From the NCBI GenBank assembly GCA_947494085.1, contig CANLTP010000043.1:1-7024 (forward strand): a stretch of DNA of 7,024 bases. The letters run 5' to 3'. The notes beneath the pieces were generated by a model, which was not told the origin of the DNA, did no database searches, and saw nothing but the letters and a program-made list of their open reading frames with translations. The translations under genes and the position numbers were made by a program. This DNA comes from Actinomycetota bacterium. Lineage in GTDB: Bacteria; Actinomycetota; Actinomycetes; Nanopelagicales; Nanopelagicaceae. Below are positions 1 to 6,531 of the stretch, in pieces; positions within the stretch are counted from its first letter, which is position 1, and every line of letters begins with the position of its first letter.

Positions 1-13
1 CAATAAGTTTCAT
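1..13 (-). CDS. First codons of next gene, possibly mnmA (partial)
   Basis: On the minus strand the stop codon of the cysteine desulfurase overlaps an ATG by one base (TAATG, bases 15 to 11), and the frame stays open to the window edge, reading Met-Lys-Leu-Ile. The one-base overlap is the same junction used at etfB/etfA and fabD/fabH in this window, which suggests translational coupling. In mycobacteria and other actinobacteria the gene after this desulfurase is the tRNA 2-thiouridylase mnmA (trmU), which uses sulfur delivered by the desulfurase, and MnmA proteins often begin with Met-Lys and hydrophobic residues. Four codons cannot establish identity, so the name is inference from synteny only. 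Confidence 0.35.
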
Positions 14-1173
14 TAGTTCAACCCACTAACTACGAAAGCATTACGCGCTCTTTCAACAACACTTGGCATAACCGCAAGCACTTGATCGATCTCGCTCTTC
101 GTATTTGTGGTTCCGATAGAAATTCGTAGTGAAGCATCAGCATCGCTTTCACTTAAACCAAGTGCGACCAGCACATGACTTGGTCTTGGAACGCCAGCAC
201 TGCATGCGGAACCTGCAGAGGCGCTTATTCCTTCGGTATCCAAAAGAAGCAGAAGTGCGTCACTTTCGGTTCCAGGAAATGTTGCATTCACAATCCCGGG
301 AAGCGCTGGATCGGAAATTGAGTTGATTGAAACATCTGGAACACATTTCTTAAGACCAACAACAAAATAATCACGGAGCTCGCGAATTTGTTGGAAATTG
401 TTATTTATATTTGCAATCGCATATTCGGCGGCTGCAGTAAATGCCACAATCGCAGGAGCATTTAGCGTGCCACTTCGGATTTCACGCTCTTGTCCCCCAC
501 CGTGCAGAACTGGAGTTAAATCAAGACCGCGCTTTAATACAAGCGCAGCGACCCCAAGTGGGCCCCCGATTTTATGTGCGCTGATTGTTGCTGCTGTTAC
601 ATCTAGCGCTGCGAAATCGAATTCAACCTTGCCGAAGCTTTGAACTGCATCGGTATGAACTGGAATCTTTCCGGCAATTTTTACAATCTCGGAAATCGGT
701 TGAATTGAACCGAGTTCATTATTTGAATGCATGATGCTTATAACGGCTATTTCGTTACCTCTGCTCGCAACTACTTTTGCCAGAAAATCTAAATCAATAA
801 TCCCGGCCTTGGTGATTGGAATTAAAACTTGCTCGGCACCTTCATGTTCAACAAGCCATTCGACTGGATCCAGAATTGCATGATGTTCGAATGCCGATGT
901 AACTATGACATTGCGCTCTGGGTGCTGCCAGAAGAATCCCTTGATTGCTAAATTGTTTGCTTCAGTTCCAGAGCCAGTAAAGATTATCTCCGAAGGATTA
1001 GCCCCGATTAATTCAGATAATTTGTGGCGAGCATCTTCGACATCTTTGCGAACTGAACGACCTTGATTATGGATACTTGATGCATTTCCAAGTTTGCGCA
1101 TCGCAATATTTAGCGCATCAATTGCCGCCTCATTGATCGGTGCTGTAGCAGCATGATCAAGATAAATAGTCAT
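13..1173 (-). CDS. iscS: Cysteine desulfurase, group I (IscS/NifS type)
   Basis: This is a PLP-dependent cytosolic enzyme that converts cysteine to alanine and passes the sulfur, as a persulfide, to Fe-S cluster assembly or tRNA thiolation. The 386-residue length is normal for the family. Visible motifs are the N-terminal LDHAAT (residues 5-10), the GSGTEANN phosphate-binding stretch (67-74), His97 in the EHHAI segment that should stack on PLP, the HSNNE segment (149-153), HTDAVQS (173-179) with Asp175 and Gln178, the SAHK motif with the Schiff-base Lys201, HGGGQE (224-229) and the mobile-loop SAGSACSAG with catalytic Cys324. The loop is of the long group I kind. The ATG start sits directly before the conserved YLDHAAT. 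The gene follows etfA after 26 bases with no Shine-Dalgarno sequence, and overlaps the next gene by one base. Assignment to the family is firm. Whether its main client is Fe-S assembly or MnmA cannot be told here, so the symbol is by similarity. Confidence 0.93.
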   Translation of the reverse strand: MTIYLDHAATAPINEAAIDALNIAMRKLGNASSIHNQGRSVRKDVEDARHKLSELIGANPSEIIFTGSGTEANNLAIKGFFWQHPERNVIVTSAFEHHAILDPVEWLVEHEGAEQVLIPITKAGIIDLDFLAKVVASRGNEIAVISIMHSNNELGSIQPISEIVKIAGKIPVHTDAVQSFGKVEFDFAALDVTAATISAHKIGGPLGVAALVLKRGLDLTPVLHGGGQEREIRSGTLNAPAIVAFTAAAEYAIANINNNFQQIRELRDYFVVGLKKCVPDVSINSISDPALPGIVNATFPGTESDALLLLLDTEGISASAGSACSAGVPRPSHVLVALGLSESDADASLRISIGTTNTKSEIDQVLAVMPSVVERARNAFVVSGLN

Positions 1174-1185
1174 GCGCCAAGGATA
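1173..1185 (-). promoter_or_regulatory. Possible leaderless -10 box before the desulfurase
   Basis: In the 26-base gap behind etfA, the minus strand carries TATCCT (1185 to 1180), which fits the actinobacterial -10 consensus TANNNT. It lies six bases before the A of the ATG at 1173, the same geometry as at fabD. No Shine-Dalgarno sequence is present. A secondary leaderless start site for the desulfurase is therefore possible, but so short a consensus can arise by chance, and read-through from etfBA would also supply the gene. Confidence 0.25.
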
Positions 1186-1199
1186 ACTAAGTTGAGAGG

Positions 1200-2138
1200 T
1201 TAAGCCTTCTTCGCGGCTAGCGCCGTGGTTGCTTGTGGCAATACGTTGAATAAATCGCCAATAACCCCGTAATCGGCCAATTCGAAGATTGGCGCTTCTG
1301 GATCTTTGTTGATTGCGACAATCATCTTGCTGGTCTGCATTCCTGCGCGATGTTGAATTGCGCCAGAGATTCCGCAGGCTACATAAAGTTGTGGGCTAAC
1401 AGATTTTCCAGTTTGGCCAACTTGGTGAGTATGTGGATACCAACCGGCATCAGTCGCTGCGCGAGATGCACCAACTGCAGCGCCAAGAATATCTGCGAAT
1501 GCCTCAACTGGTTTGAAATCGCCATTTGTTCCGCGACCACCAGATACAACGATTGATGCTTCAGTTAATTCTGGTCGTCCACCTTTTACCGCTGGCTCGG
1601 TTGATGTAACAACACCAAGCTTTGATGCATCAGAAATAGTTGGTTTGAAATCTTCTGTGGTTGGGGTAGCTGTTCCTGCAATAGGTTCGATGGAATTTGA
1701 GCGAATCGTTGCAATAGTTGTTCCGTGCGTTACGGCGGCATGAACTGTTGTTGAGCCACCAAATACTGCTTGAGTTGTAATTAAGTCTGAATCAATTGAA
1801 GTGGCATCGGTAATGATTCCGGAATTAGTTGCTACTGCCAGGCGGCCAGCAATCTCTTTGCCTCGTGAAGTTGATGTAATCAGAACTGCTACGGCAGATT
1901 TACTTGCAACTAATTGCGCCAAACTTTGGGCAACTGGGCCGGGTGAAAACTTTGAAACATCTACGCCAGAGCAGACAATTACATTATCGATTGCATACGC
2001 ACTGAGTTGTGAAACTAGCGCGGCATCAAAGACAACAGCATTTACCTTGCCAATTGCTTTAGCAAAAGTAGCTAGTTCGCCAGTTGATTTTGAAACTTTT
2101 CCGTCGACTGAATCGACCAGGATTAATACTTCGCTCAT
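1200..2138 (-). CDS. etfA: Electron transfer flavoprotein alpha subunit
   Basis: EtfA is the FAD-binding subunit of the soluble heterodimeric electron carrier that accepts electrons from acyl-CoA dehydrogenases and related flavoenzymes and passes them to a quinone reductase in the membrane. The 312-residue length is normal. The N-terminal domain (about 1-185) is the variable Rossmann-like half. The C-terminal FAD domain shows VVSGGRG (197-203), [11 protein letters not shown] (223-233), the flavin-contacting [10 protein letters not shown] (238-247), and the family signature [13 protein letters not shown] (251-263) followed by AGMQTSK and [12 protein letters not shown] (274-285). The ADYGVIGDL segment (288-296) is also typical. 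The ATG overlaps the etfB stop by one base (TGATG), so the subunits are probably translated in a coupled, stoichiometric way. No ETF-quinone oxidoreductase or acyl-CoA dehydrogenase gene lies in the window, so its partners are encoded elsewhere. Also called fixB. Confidence 0.96.
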   Translation of the reverse strand: MSEVLILVDSVDGKVSKSTGELATFAKAIGKVNAVVFDAALVSQLSAYAIDNVIVCSGVDVSKFSPGPVAQSLAQLVASKSAVAVLITSTSRGKEIAGRLAVATNSGIITDATSIDSDLITTQAVFGGSTTVHAAVTHGTTIATIRSNSIEPIAGTATPTTEDFKPTISDASKLGVVTSTEPAVKGGRPELTEASIVVSGGRGTNGDFKPVEAFADILGAAVGASRAATDAGWYPHTHQVGQTGKSVSPQLYVACGISGAIQHRAGMQTSKMIVAINKDPEAPIFELADYGVIGDLFNVLPQATTALAAKKA

Positions 2139-2947
2139 CAGACCACTCGCTTCTCTGCTAAATAATCTACTAATTTGGTGCCGCCATCGCCACTATCTTC
2201 AAGCTTGATTCCCGCACTTCGGGCTGGGCGAAGAACTGCATCTTTAACTGTTGACCAAGAAGCGCTACTGCCAACTTGATCTGGTGAAATTGCAATGTCG
2301 CCAAGAGTTTTAACAGAGATTACCTTCTTCTTCGATGCCATGATTCCTTTAAATGATGGATATCTTGGTTCATTAATTTTTTCGATAACACTTATAACCG
2401 CTGGGAAGTTGGCTTCCATATTCTCAATTCCAAATTCAGTAGATCTGGCTATTGAAACTTTTGAAGCACCTGGATCAACTGCAACTGAACCAGCGAAAGT
2501 TAATTGCGCCCAACCTAAGCGCTCGGCCAACATCGCAGGGACAACGCTCATGCGAGCATCTGTTGATTCGGTTCCGCAGATAACTAAATCAAAGCCACCA
2601 TCTGAGATTGCCTTGCTTAAAACTAATGAAGTTGCGAGCGCATCTGATCCAGCAAGCGCACCATCGCAGATATGAATTGCATCATCGGCTCCCATTGAAA
2701 GTGCTTTACGAATCGCTTCGGTTGCACGATCAGGTCCCATCGAAATTAAAGTGACTGTGTGTCCGCTACCTTCGCCAGCTTCTTTGGTTGGTGAGTTTGC
2801 TTCAACAATTCGCAGCGCTTCTTCAACTGCATATTCATCTAGATCATTTAAAACTGCATCAACGCTGGCACGATCTAAAACGCCACCTGACATTTTTTTC
2901 TCAGCCCAAGAATCTGGAACTTGCTTAACGCAGACCGCAATTTTCAT
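2138..2947 (-). CDS. etfB: Electron transfer flavoprotein beta subunit
   Basis: EtfB pairs with EtfA, holds the AMP molecule and carries the loop that docks on acyl-CoA dehydrogenases. The protein is 269 residues from the ATG at 2947. Conserved parts are [12 protein letters not shown] (1-12), [15 protein letters not shown] (33-47), [20 protein letters not shown] (69-88), [11 protein letters not shown] (100-110), the [20 protein letters not shown] run (124-143) and the recognition-loop region [14 protein letters not shown] (195-208), which corresponds to the human segment ending in KAKKK. These features fit group I ETF, used in fatty acid and amino acid oxidation, rather than nitrogen-fixation FixA. 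The frame is open upstream to an ATG at 3028, but those 27 residues are not family-like and would place the palindromic operator inside the coding region, so 2947 is preferred. There is no Shine-Dalgarno sequence before 2947. Also called fixA. Confidence 0.96.
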   Translation of the reverse strand: MKIAVCVKQVPDSWAEKKMSGGVLDRASVDAVLNDLDEYAVEEALRIVEANSPTKEAGEGSGHTVTLISMGPDRATEAIRKALSMGADDAIHICDGALAGSDALATSLVLSKAISDGGFDLVICGTESTDARMSVVPAMLAERLGWAQLTFAGSVAVDPGASKVSIARSTEFGIENMEANFPAVISVIEKINEPRYPSFKGIMASKKKVISVKTLGDIAISPDQVGSSASWSTVKDAVLRPARSAGIKLEDSGDGGTKLVDYLAEKRVV

Positions 2948-2960
2948 ATGCCAAATGTTA
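2947..2960 (-). promoter_or_regulatory. Probable leaderless etfB promoter (-10 region)
   Basis: On the minus strand TAACAT (2960 to 2955) matches TANNNT and ends seven bases before the A of the etfB ATG. Transcription would then begin at or next to the start codon, giving a leaderless mRNA, which agrees with the absence of any Shine-Dalgarno sequence in the bases just upstream. No good -35 hexamer is seen at the expected place (about 2983 to 2978). The box overlaps the right end of the palindromic operator as read on this strand, so a protein bound there would block RNA polymerase. Confidence 0.5.
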
Positions 2961-2972
2961 CTCACGAGTAAC
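2957..2972. promoter_or_regulatory. Perfect palindromic operator, site 1 (etfB side)
   Basis: The sequence is a perfect inverted repeat, GTTACTC-AC-GAGTAAC, with 7-base arms and a 2-base centre. It lies 10 to 25 bases upstream of the etfB start codon and overlaps the putative etfB -10 box, the classic place for a repressor. Its size and symmetry are typical of operators for dimeric TetR-family regulators, many of which sense acyl-CoA, but the regulator is not encoded in the window and its family is inference. Site 2, 46 bases away centre to centre, shares its core. Confidence 0.6.
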
Positions 2973-3003
2973 CAAATACGCCACTTAAATAGGCTTAATT
3001 CCA

Positions 3004-3017
3004 ATACTCGGCAGTAT
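3004..3017. promoter_or_regulatory. Related inverted repeat, site 2 (fabD side)
   Basis: The sequence ATACT-CGGC-AGTAT is an inverted repeat with 5-base arms and a 4-base centre. Aligned on the 14-base centre of site 1 it shares TACTC-N3-AGTA, so nine of the twelve core positions are identical between the sites. It spans about -40 to -27 relative to the predicted fabD start, covering the -35 region. It could be a weaker site for the same regulator, acting on fabDHF by repression or, less likely from its position, activation. Confidence 0.45.
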
Positions 3018-3031
3018 CGGGGGTCCAACCT

Positions 3032-3044
3032 TAAACTTTGCCGA
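3032..3044 (+). promoter_or_regulatory. Probable leaderless fabD promoter (-10 region)
   Basis: TAAACT at 3032-3037 matches TANNNT and ends six bases before the A of the fabD ATG at 3044, so the predicted transcript starts at the start codon. No Shine-Dalgarno sequence stands close to the ATG; the purine-rich GGGGG at about 3019-3023 is too far away. The -35 position (about 3009-3014) has no recognisable hexamer and lies inside inverted repeat site 2. Confidence 0.5.
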
Positions 3045-3967
3045 TGCTCGCATTACTTGCACCAGGACAGGGTTCCCAAACTCCGGGCTTCCTCGCACCC
3101 TGGCTAGAAGATGCAACGGCCGCCGAATTAATCGGTAATTGGTCTGAAGTAATAGGTATAGATCTAAAACGCCTTGGCACATCGGCTGATGCGGAAGAGA
3201 TTCGCGATACTGCAAATGCCCAACCCCTCTTGGTGGCTGGTGGGTTAATCGGCGCGGGGCGATTGTTTGGCGAAAATCATTCAAGCATTAGTTACACCGC
3301 AGGTCATTCGGTAGGCGAAATCACTGCAACCGTTTTTGCTGGCGTCCTTGATGGAGATTCTGCAATGAAATTAGTTTCAACCCGTGGCGCCCAAATGGCG
3401 ATTGCGGCAAAAGATTCAAATACTGGAATGTCTGCTGTTTTAGGTGGCGAACGCGATGTCGTTGTTGCAGCTATCAACGCTGCTGGCCTTACTGCGGCAA
3501 ATGAAAATGGGGCTGGTCAGATTGTTGCTGCTGGTTCGTTAACTGCGCTCGCTGCGTTGGCCGAAAATCCACCTGAGGGTTCAAGAGTTCGTGCGCTCGC
3601 AGTCTCTGGTGCATTTCATACTACGACGATGTTTCCTGCGGTTTCACACCTGGCAACACTTGCCGCTTCACTGACTGCAACAGATCCAGTGATTCCTTTT
3701 ATCTCTAATAAAGATGGTGCCGTAATTGAAAGTGGTCGCGAAATTTTAGATCGAATAGTCGGACAAATTGCTGGACCAGTTCGCTGGGATCTCTGCATGG
3801 AGACAATGGCTAAATGTGGTGTCACCGGAGTAATTGAAGTTCCACCTGCAGGAACTCTCACTGGTTTAGTAAAACGTGCCCAAGGTGAAATTCAAACTTT
3901 TGCACTTAAAGGACCTGAAGATTTAGATGCTGCAAAGGCTTTTATTGCAGAACATGGTGGCAACTAA
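3044..3967 (+). CDS. fabD: Malonyl-CoA:ACP transacylase FabD
   Basis: FabD moves malonyl from CoA to the phosphopantetheine arm of ACP and so supplies the extender unit for type II fatty acid synthesis in the cytosol. From the ATG the protein is 307 residues, normal for the family. Motifs are APGQGSQ (6-12, with oxyanion Gln9), the nucleophile motif GHSVGE with Ser89, Arg114 in the STRGAQM segment that binds the malonyl carboxylate, and His192 in GAFHTTTM, completing the Ser-His pair. SNKDG (221-225) and PPAGTLTGL (267-275) are further conserved spots. A TTG at 3038 in frame would add two residues, but the ATG at 3044 gives a start directly before the conserved core and fits the leaderless promoter. 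It is the first gene of the fab operon and overlaps fabH by one base (TAATG). No fasR-type regulator gene stands upstream, unlike Streptomyces. Confidence 0.95.
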   Translation: MLALLAPGQGSQTPGFLAPWLEDATAAELIGNWSEVIGIDLKRLGTSADAEEIRDTANAQPLLVAGGLIGAGRLFGENHSSISYTAGHSVGEITATVFAGVLDGDSAMKLVSTRGAQMAIAAKDSNTGMSAVLGGERDVVVAAINAAGLTAANENGAGQIVAAGSLTALAALAENPPEGSRVRALAVSGAFHTTTMFPAVSHLATLAASLTATDPVIPFISNKDGAVIESGREILDRIVGQIAGPVRWDLCMETMAKCGVTGVIEVPPAGTLTGLVKRAQGEIQTFALKGPEDLDAAKAFIAEHGGN

Positions 3968-4998
3968 TGGCGCTTAGATTTAAGCCAGAAGTTCAGAGTG
4001 CACGCATTCTCTCGGTCGGTGCATATCGCCCACCTCGCGTCGTTCCGAATTCTGAAATTATCGAACGCATCGATTCAACAGATGAATGGATTCAACAACG
4101 CACTGGAATCGTATCTCGCCATATTGCCGCAGCAGATGAGTCCCTTATTGATATGGCTGAAAAATCAGCGCTTATAGCAATAAAACGTGCAGGCTTAACT
4201 GCGCAAGATATTGATGCAGTTATCTTTGCAACTATTAGTTATCCATACCAAGCACCAAGTGCGGCGACTGAACTGCTCGTTCGCTTAGGAAATGTTAAAG
4301 CGGCTGCATTTGATCTCTCTGCAGCCTGTGCTGGTTTTTGTTACGGCGTTGCACTTGCTAATGATTTAGTTCGAAATAAAACTGCAACCAATGTTTTAGT
4401 AATGGGTGCCGAGAAGCTCTCAGATTTCACGGACCCTGATGATCGTGCAACTGCATTTATTTTCGCTGATGGCGCCGGCGCAGTTGTGATTGGGCCATCG
4501 CAAGATATTGGAATTGGTCCAACTATTTGGGGTGCAAGTGCTGAAACTCGCGAGGCAATTGTTTTAGAGCCATCATTCTTGGAATTTAAAAAGAACCCAG
4601 GTAATCCGGATATTGGTTGGCCAAATATTATTCAACAAGGCCAAACAGTTTTCCGTTGGGCGGTTTATGAGATTGCGCCAATCGCGCTTCGTGCTTTAGA
4701 GGCAGCCGGTTTAACTCCAGACACTCTCGAAGTATTTATCCCCCATCAAGCCAATGATCGAATCATTGAGTCGCTTGTAAAGTCTATGAAATTGCCAGAA
4801 TCAGTTGTTGTCGCCCACGATATTCGCACTTCGGGCAACACTTCTTCCGCTTCGATTCCACTGGCAATGGATGCGCTACTCGCCGAGAAGCCAGAACTTC
4901 ACGGAAAGAGCGCACTTCTCATAGGATTTGGTGCAGGGCTTGTATACGCCGGCCAAGTAGTTGAACTACCCTCTAAACCAGTCCAAAATAGTAACTAA
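3967..4998 (+). CDS. fabH: Beta-ketoacyl-ACP synthase III FabH
   Basis: FabH starts fatty acid chains by condensing an acyl-CoA primer with malonyl-ACP. The 343-residue protein shows the N-terminal ARILSVGAYRPPRVV, the DEWIQQRTGI motif (39-48), the nucleophile site SAACAGF with Cys121, PHQAN with His260, and SGNTSSAS with Asn291, so the full Cys-His-Asn triad is present. The glycine-rich end GFGAGLVYAGQ (320-330) is typical. In actinobacteria FabH often prefers branched acyl-CoA primers, but specificity cannot be read from this sequence. The ATG overlaps the fabD stop by one base, and a weak purine run GGTGG lies six bases before it, so coupled translation is likely. A short hydrophilic tail after VVEL is not conserved and has no evident role. 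Confidence 0.96.
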   Translation: MALRFKPEVQSARILSVGAYRPPRVVPNSEIIERIDSTDEWIQQRTGIVSRHIAAADESLIDMAEKSALIAIKRAGLTAQDIDAVIFATISYPYQAPSAATELLVRLGNVKAAAFDLSAACAGFCYGVALANDLVRNKTATNVLVMGAEKLSDFTDPDDRATAFIFADGAGAVVIGPSQDIGIGPTIWGASAETREAIVLEPSFLEFKKNPGNPDIGWPNIIQQGQTVFRWAVYEIAPIALRALEAAGLTPDTLEVFIPHQANDRIIESLVKSMKLPESVVVAHDIRTSGNTSSASIPLAMDALLAEKPELHGKSALLIGFGAGLVYAGQVVELPSKPVQNSN

Positions 4999-5009
4999 CG
5001 CAAAAAAAT

Positions 5010-5016
5010 AAGGAGA
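5010..5016 (+). promoter_or_regulatory. Strong Shine-Dalgarno sequence of acpP
   Basis: AAGGAGA lies seven bases before the acpP ATG at 5024, inside the 25-base gap after fabH. It is the only clear Shine-Dalgarno sequence in front of any gene start seen here. This fits the known need for ACP in large excess over the enzymes of the pathway, set here at the level of translation within the operon. Confidence 0.85.
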
Positions 5017-5023
5017 TCCAAAA

Positions 5024-5272
5024 ATGGCACTAACAGTTGATGAAGTTCTAGCAGGAATCAAGGAAATCGTTGTTGAAGTTGCAGGGATTGATGCCGGCAT
5101 CATCGCAATGGATAAGAAGTTCACTGACGACCTAGATGTTGATTCACTCAGCATGGTTGAAGTTGTAGTTGCTGCTGAAGAAAAATTCGGCGTAAAGATT
5201 CCTGATGAAGAAGTTACAAAGATGGCAACTGTTGGCGATGCAGTTAACTTCATCGTTGCAAACGGTAAGTAG
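5024..5272 (+). CDS. acpP: Acyl carrier protein
   Basis: AcpP carries growing acyl chains on a 4'-phosphopantetheine arm and presents them to FabD, FabH, FabF and the reductases and dehydratase encoded elsewhere. At 82 residues it has normal length and is strongly acidic in the usual way. The attachment motif is DLDVDSLSMVEV, with Ser41 as the residue modified by holo-ACP synthase. It is followed by the recognition helix II (about 41-55) and the conserved FGVKIPDEEV (55-64) and TVGDAVNFI (69-77). Its place between fabH and fabF and the strong ribosome binding site support the role as the ACP of primary fatty acid synthesis, not of a polyketide or peptide pathway. Confidence 0.97.
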   Translation: MALTVDEVLAGIKEIVVEVAGIDAGIIAMDKKFTDDLDVDSLSMVEVVVAAEEKFGVKIPDEEVTKMATVGDAVNFIVANGK

Positions 5273-5286
5273 AAAATATTCTCTAA

Positions 5287-6528
5287 ATGACAAGACGTCG
5301 CGTAGTTGTAACTGGACTTGGTGCCACTACTCCGCTCGGTGGTGATGTTTCCTCAACCTGGGAAGCCTTACTTGCTGGCAAAAGTGGAGTTCGCAAACTC
5401 GAAGATGAGTGGGCCCAAAGAGCATCAGTTACCTTCGCGGCGAGAGTTGCAGTTGAACCATCAGAAGTAATGGAGCGCGTAGAAATGCGTCGCTTAGATC
5501 GCTCTGAACAATTTGCAATGATTGCATCTCGTGAAGCTTGGAAAGATGCTGGTGCTCCAGATGTAGATAAAGAGCGTCTCGGGGTTGTAATCGCATCAGG
5601 TATTGGTGGCGTAATTACTCTGCTTGATCAATATGATGTTTTGAAAGAGAAAGGTGCGCGCTTTGTAAGTCCGCACACCGTCCCGATGCTTATGCCAAAT
5701 GGACCTGCAGCAAATGTTGGACTTGAATTACAAGCAAGAGCTGGTGTTCATACCCCAGTAAGTGCATGTGCATCTGGCGCAGAAGCGGCCGGATATGCAC
5801 TTGAAATGATTCGCAATAATCGCGCAGATATTGTTGTAACCGGCGGCGTAGAAGCTGCTATTCATGAATTGCCAATGGCTGGTTTTGCATCAATGAAAGC
5901 GCTATCAACTCGCAACGAGGCGCCCGCAAAAGCTTCTCGCCCATACGATAAAGATCGCGACGGATTTGTTCTTGGCGAAGGTGGCGGAGTTCTTGTTTTT
6001 GAAGAGCTTGAACATGCCAAGGCACGTGGCGCAAAGATTTATGCCGAAGTCATGGGACAAGGTTTAACTTCTGATGGTTTTCATATTGCGGCGCCAGACC
6101 CAGATGGTCAAGGAGTTACTCGCGCAGTTAAATTAGCGCTCGAAGATGCCGGTATTCCGCTCTCTGAAATTGTTCATCTAAATGCACACGCAACTTCAAC
6201 ACCTGCAGGTGATGTCGCTGAAGCTAATGCCTTAGCAAATGCACTTGGCAGCGATATTTCACACGTAGCAGTTTCCGCTACAAAATCAATGACCGGACAC
6301 TTACTTGGCGGCGCAGGCGCAATCGAATCTATTTTCTGCGTGCTTGCGATGTATCACCACAAGGCACCGCCAACAATTAACATTGAAAACTTAGACGAAG
6401 CAGTAACCGTGGATGTTGTGCGCGATGTTCCGCGCGATCTGCCAAAAGGTTCTATTGCGTGCTTGAACGACTCATTTGGCTTTGGTGGCCATAACGTCGT
6501 GCTGGTATTTAGATCTTTTGAAGGTTGA
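5287..6528 (+). CDS. fabF: Beta-ketoacyl-ACP synthase II FabF
   Basis: FabF condenses acyl-ACP with malonyl-ACP in each elongation round. The 413-residue length fits the family. Motifs seen are RRVVVTGLGATTPLG (4-18), the nucleophile site VSACASGAEA with Cys161, the first histidine motif NAHATSTPAGD with His301, Lys333 and the second histidine motif TGHLLGGAGA with His338, and the closing NDSFGFGGHN (394-403), so the Cys-His-His set is complete. The form NAHATSTP in place of NAHGTSTP is common in actinobacterial members. The gene begins 14 bases after acpP with no Shine-Dalgarno sequence in the AT-rich gap, so translation probably depends on ribosomes leaving acpP. It is the last gene of the operon. 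FabF rather than FabB is assigned from length, motif wording and operon position. Confidence 0.95.
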   Translation: MTRRRVVVTGLGATTPLGGDVSSTWEALLAGKSGVRKLEDEWAQRASVTFAARVAVEPSEVMERVEMRRLDRSEQFAMIASREAWKDAGAPDVDKERLGVVIASGIGGVITLLDQYDVLKEKGARFVSPHTVPMLMPNGPAANVGLELQARAGVHTPVSACASGAEAAGYALEMIRNNRADIVVTGGVEAAIHELPMAGFASMKALSTRNEAPAKASRPYDKDRDGFVLGEGGGVLVFEELEHAKARGAKIYAEVMGQGLTSDGFHIAAPDPDGQGVTRAVKLALEDAGIPLSEIVHLNAHATSTPAGDVAEANALANALGSDISHVAVSATKSMTGHLLGGAGAIESIFCVLAMYHHKAPPTINIENLDEAVTVDVVRDVPRDLPKGSIACLNDSFGFGGHNVVLVFRSFEG

Positions 6529-6531
6529 GCG

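Noticed and set aside
1801..2208. A plus-strand open frame of 135 codons opposite etfA and the end of etfB
   Set aside because: It lies wholly antisense to genes with clear family motifs, has no recognisable domain and no ribosome binding site. Similar open frames opposite etfB (2295-2675, 2751-3107), fabD (2985-3284, 3616-3861) and acpP (4966-5253) were rejected for the same reasons.
2948..3028. An extended N-terminus for EtfB starting at the ATG at 3028
   Set aside because: The 27 extra residues do not resemble the family, the homologous start is the [12 protein letters not shown] at 2947, and the extension would run through the perfect palindrome and the etfB promoter.
3038..3043. A TTG start for fabD at 3038
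   Set aside because: It adds only two residues, has no Shine-Dalgarno sequence, and the ATG at 3044 fits both the conserved N-terminus and the -10 spacing.
5277..5282. TATTCT as the -10 box of a leaderless fabF transcript
   Set aside because: It ends only four bases before the fabF ATG, shorter than the six to seven bases at the other candidate starts, and the gap is simply AT-rich. Read-through from acpP is the simpler explanation.
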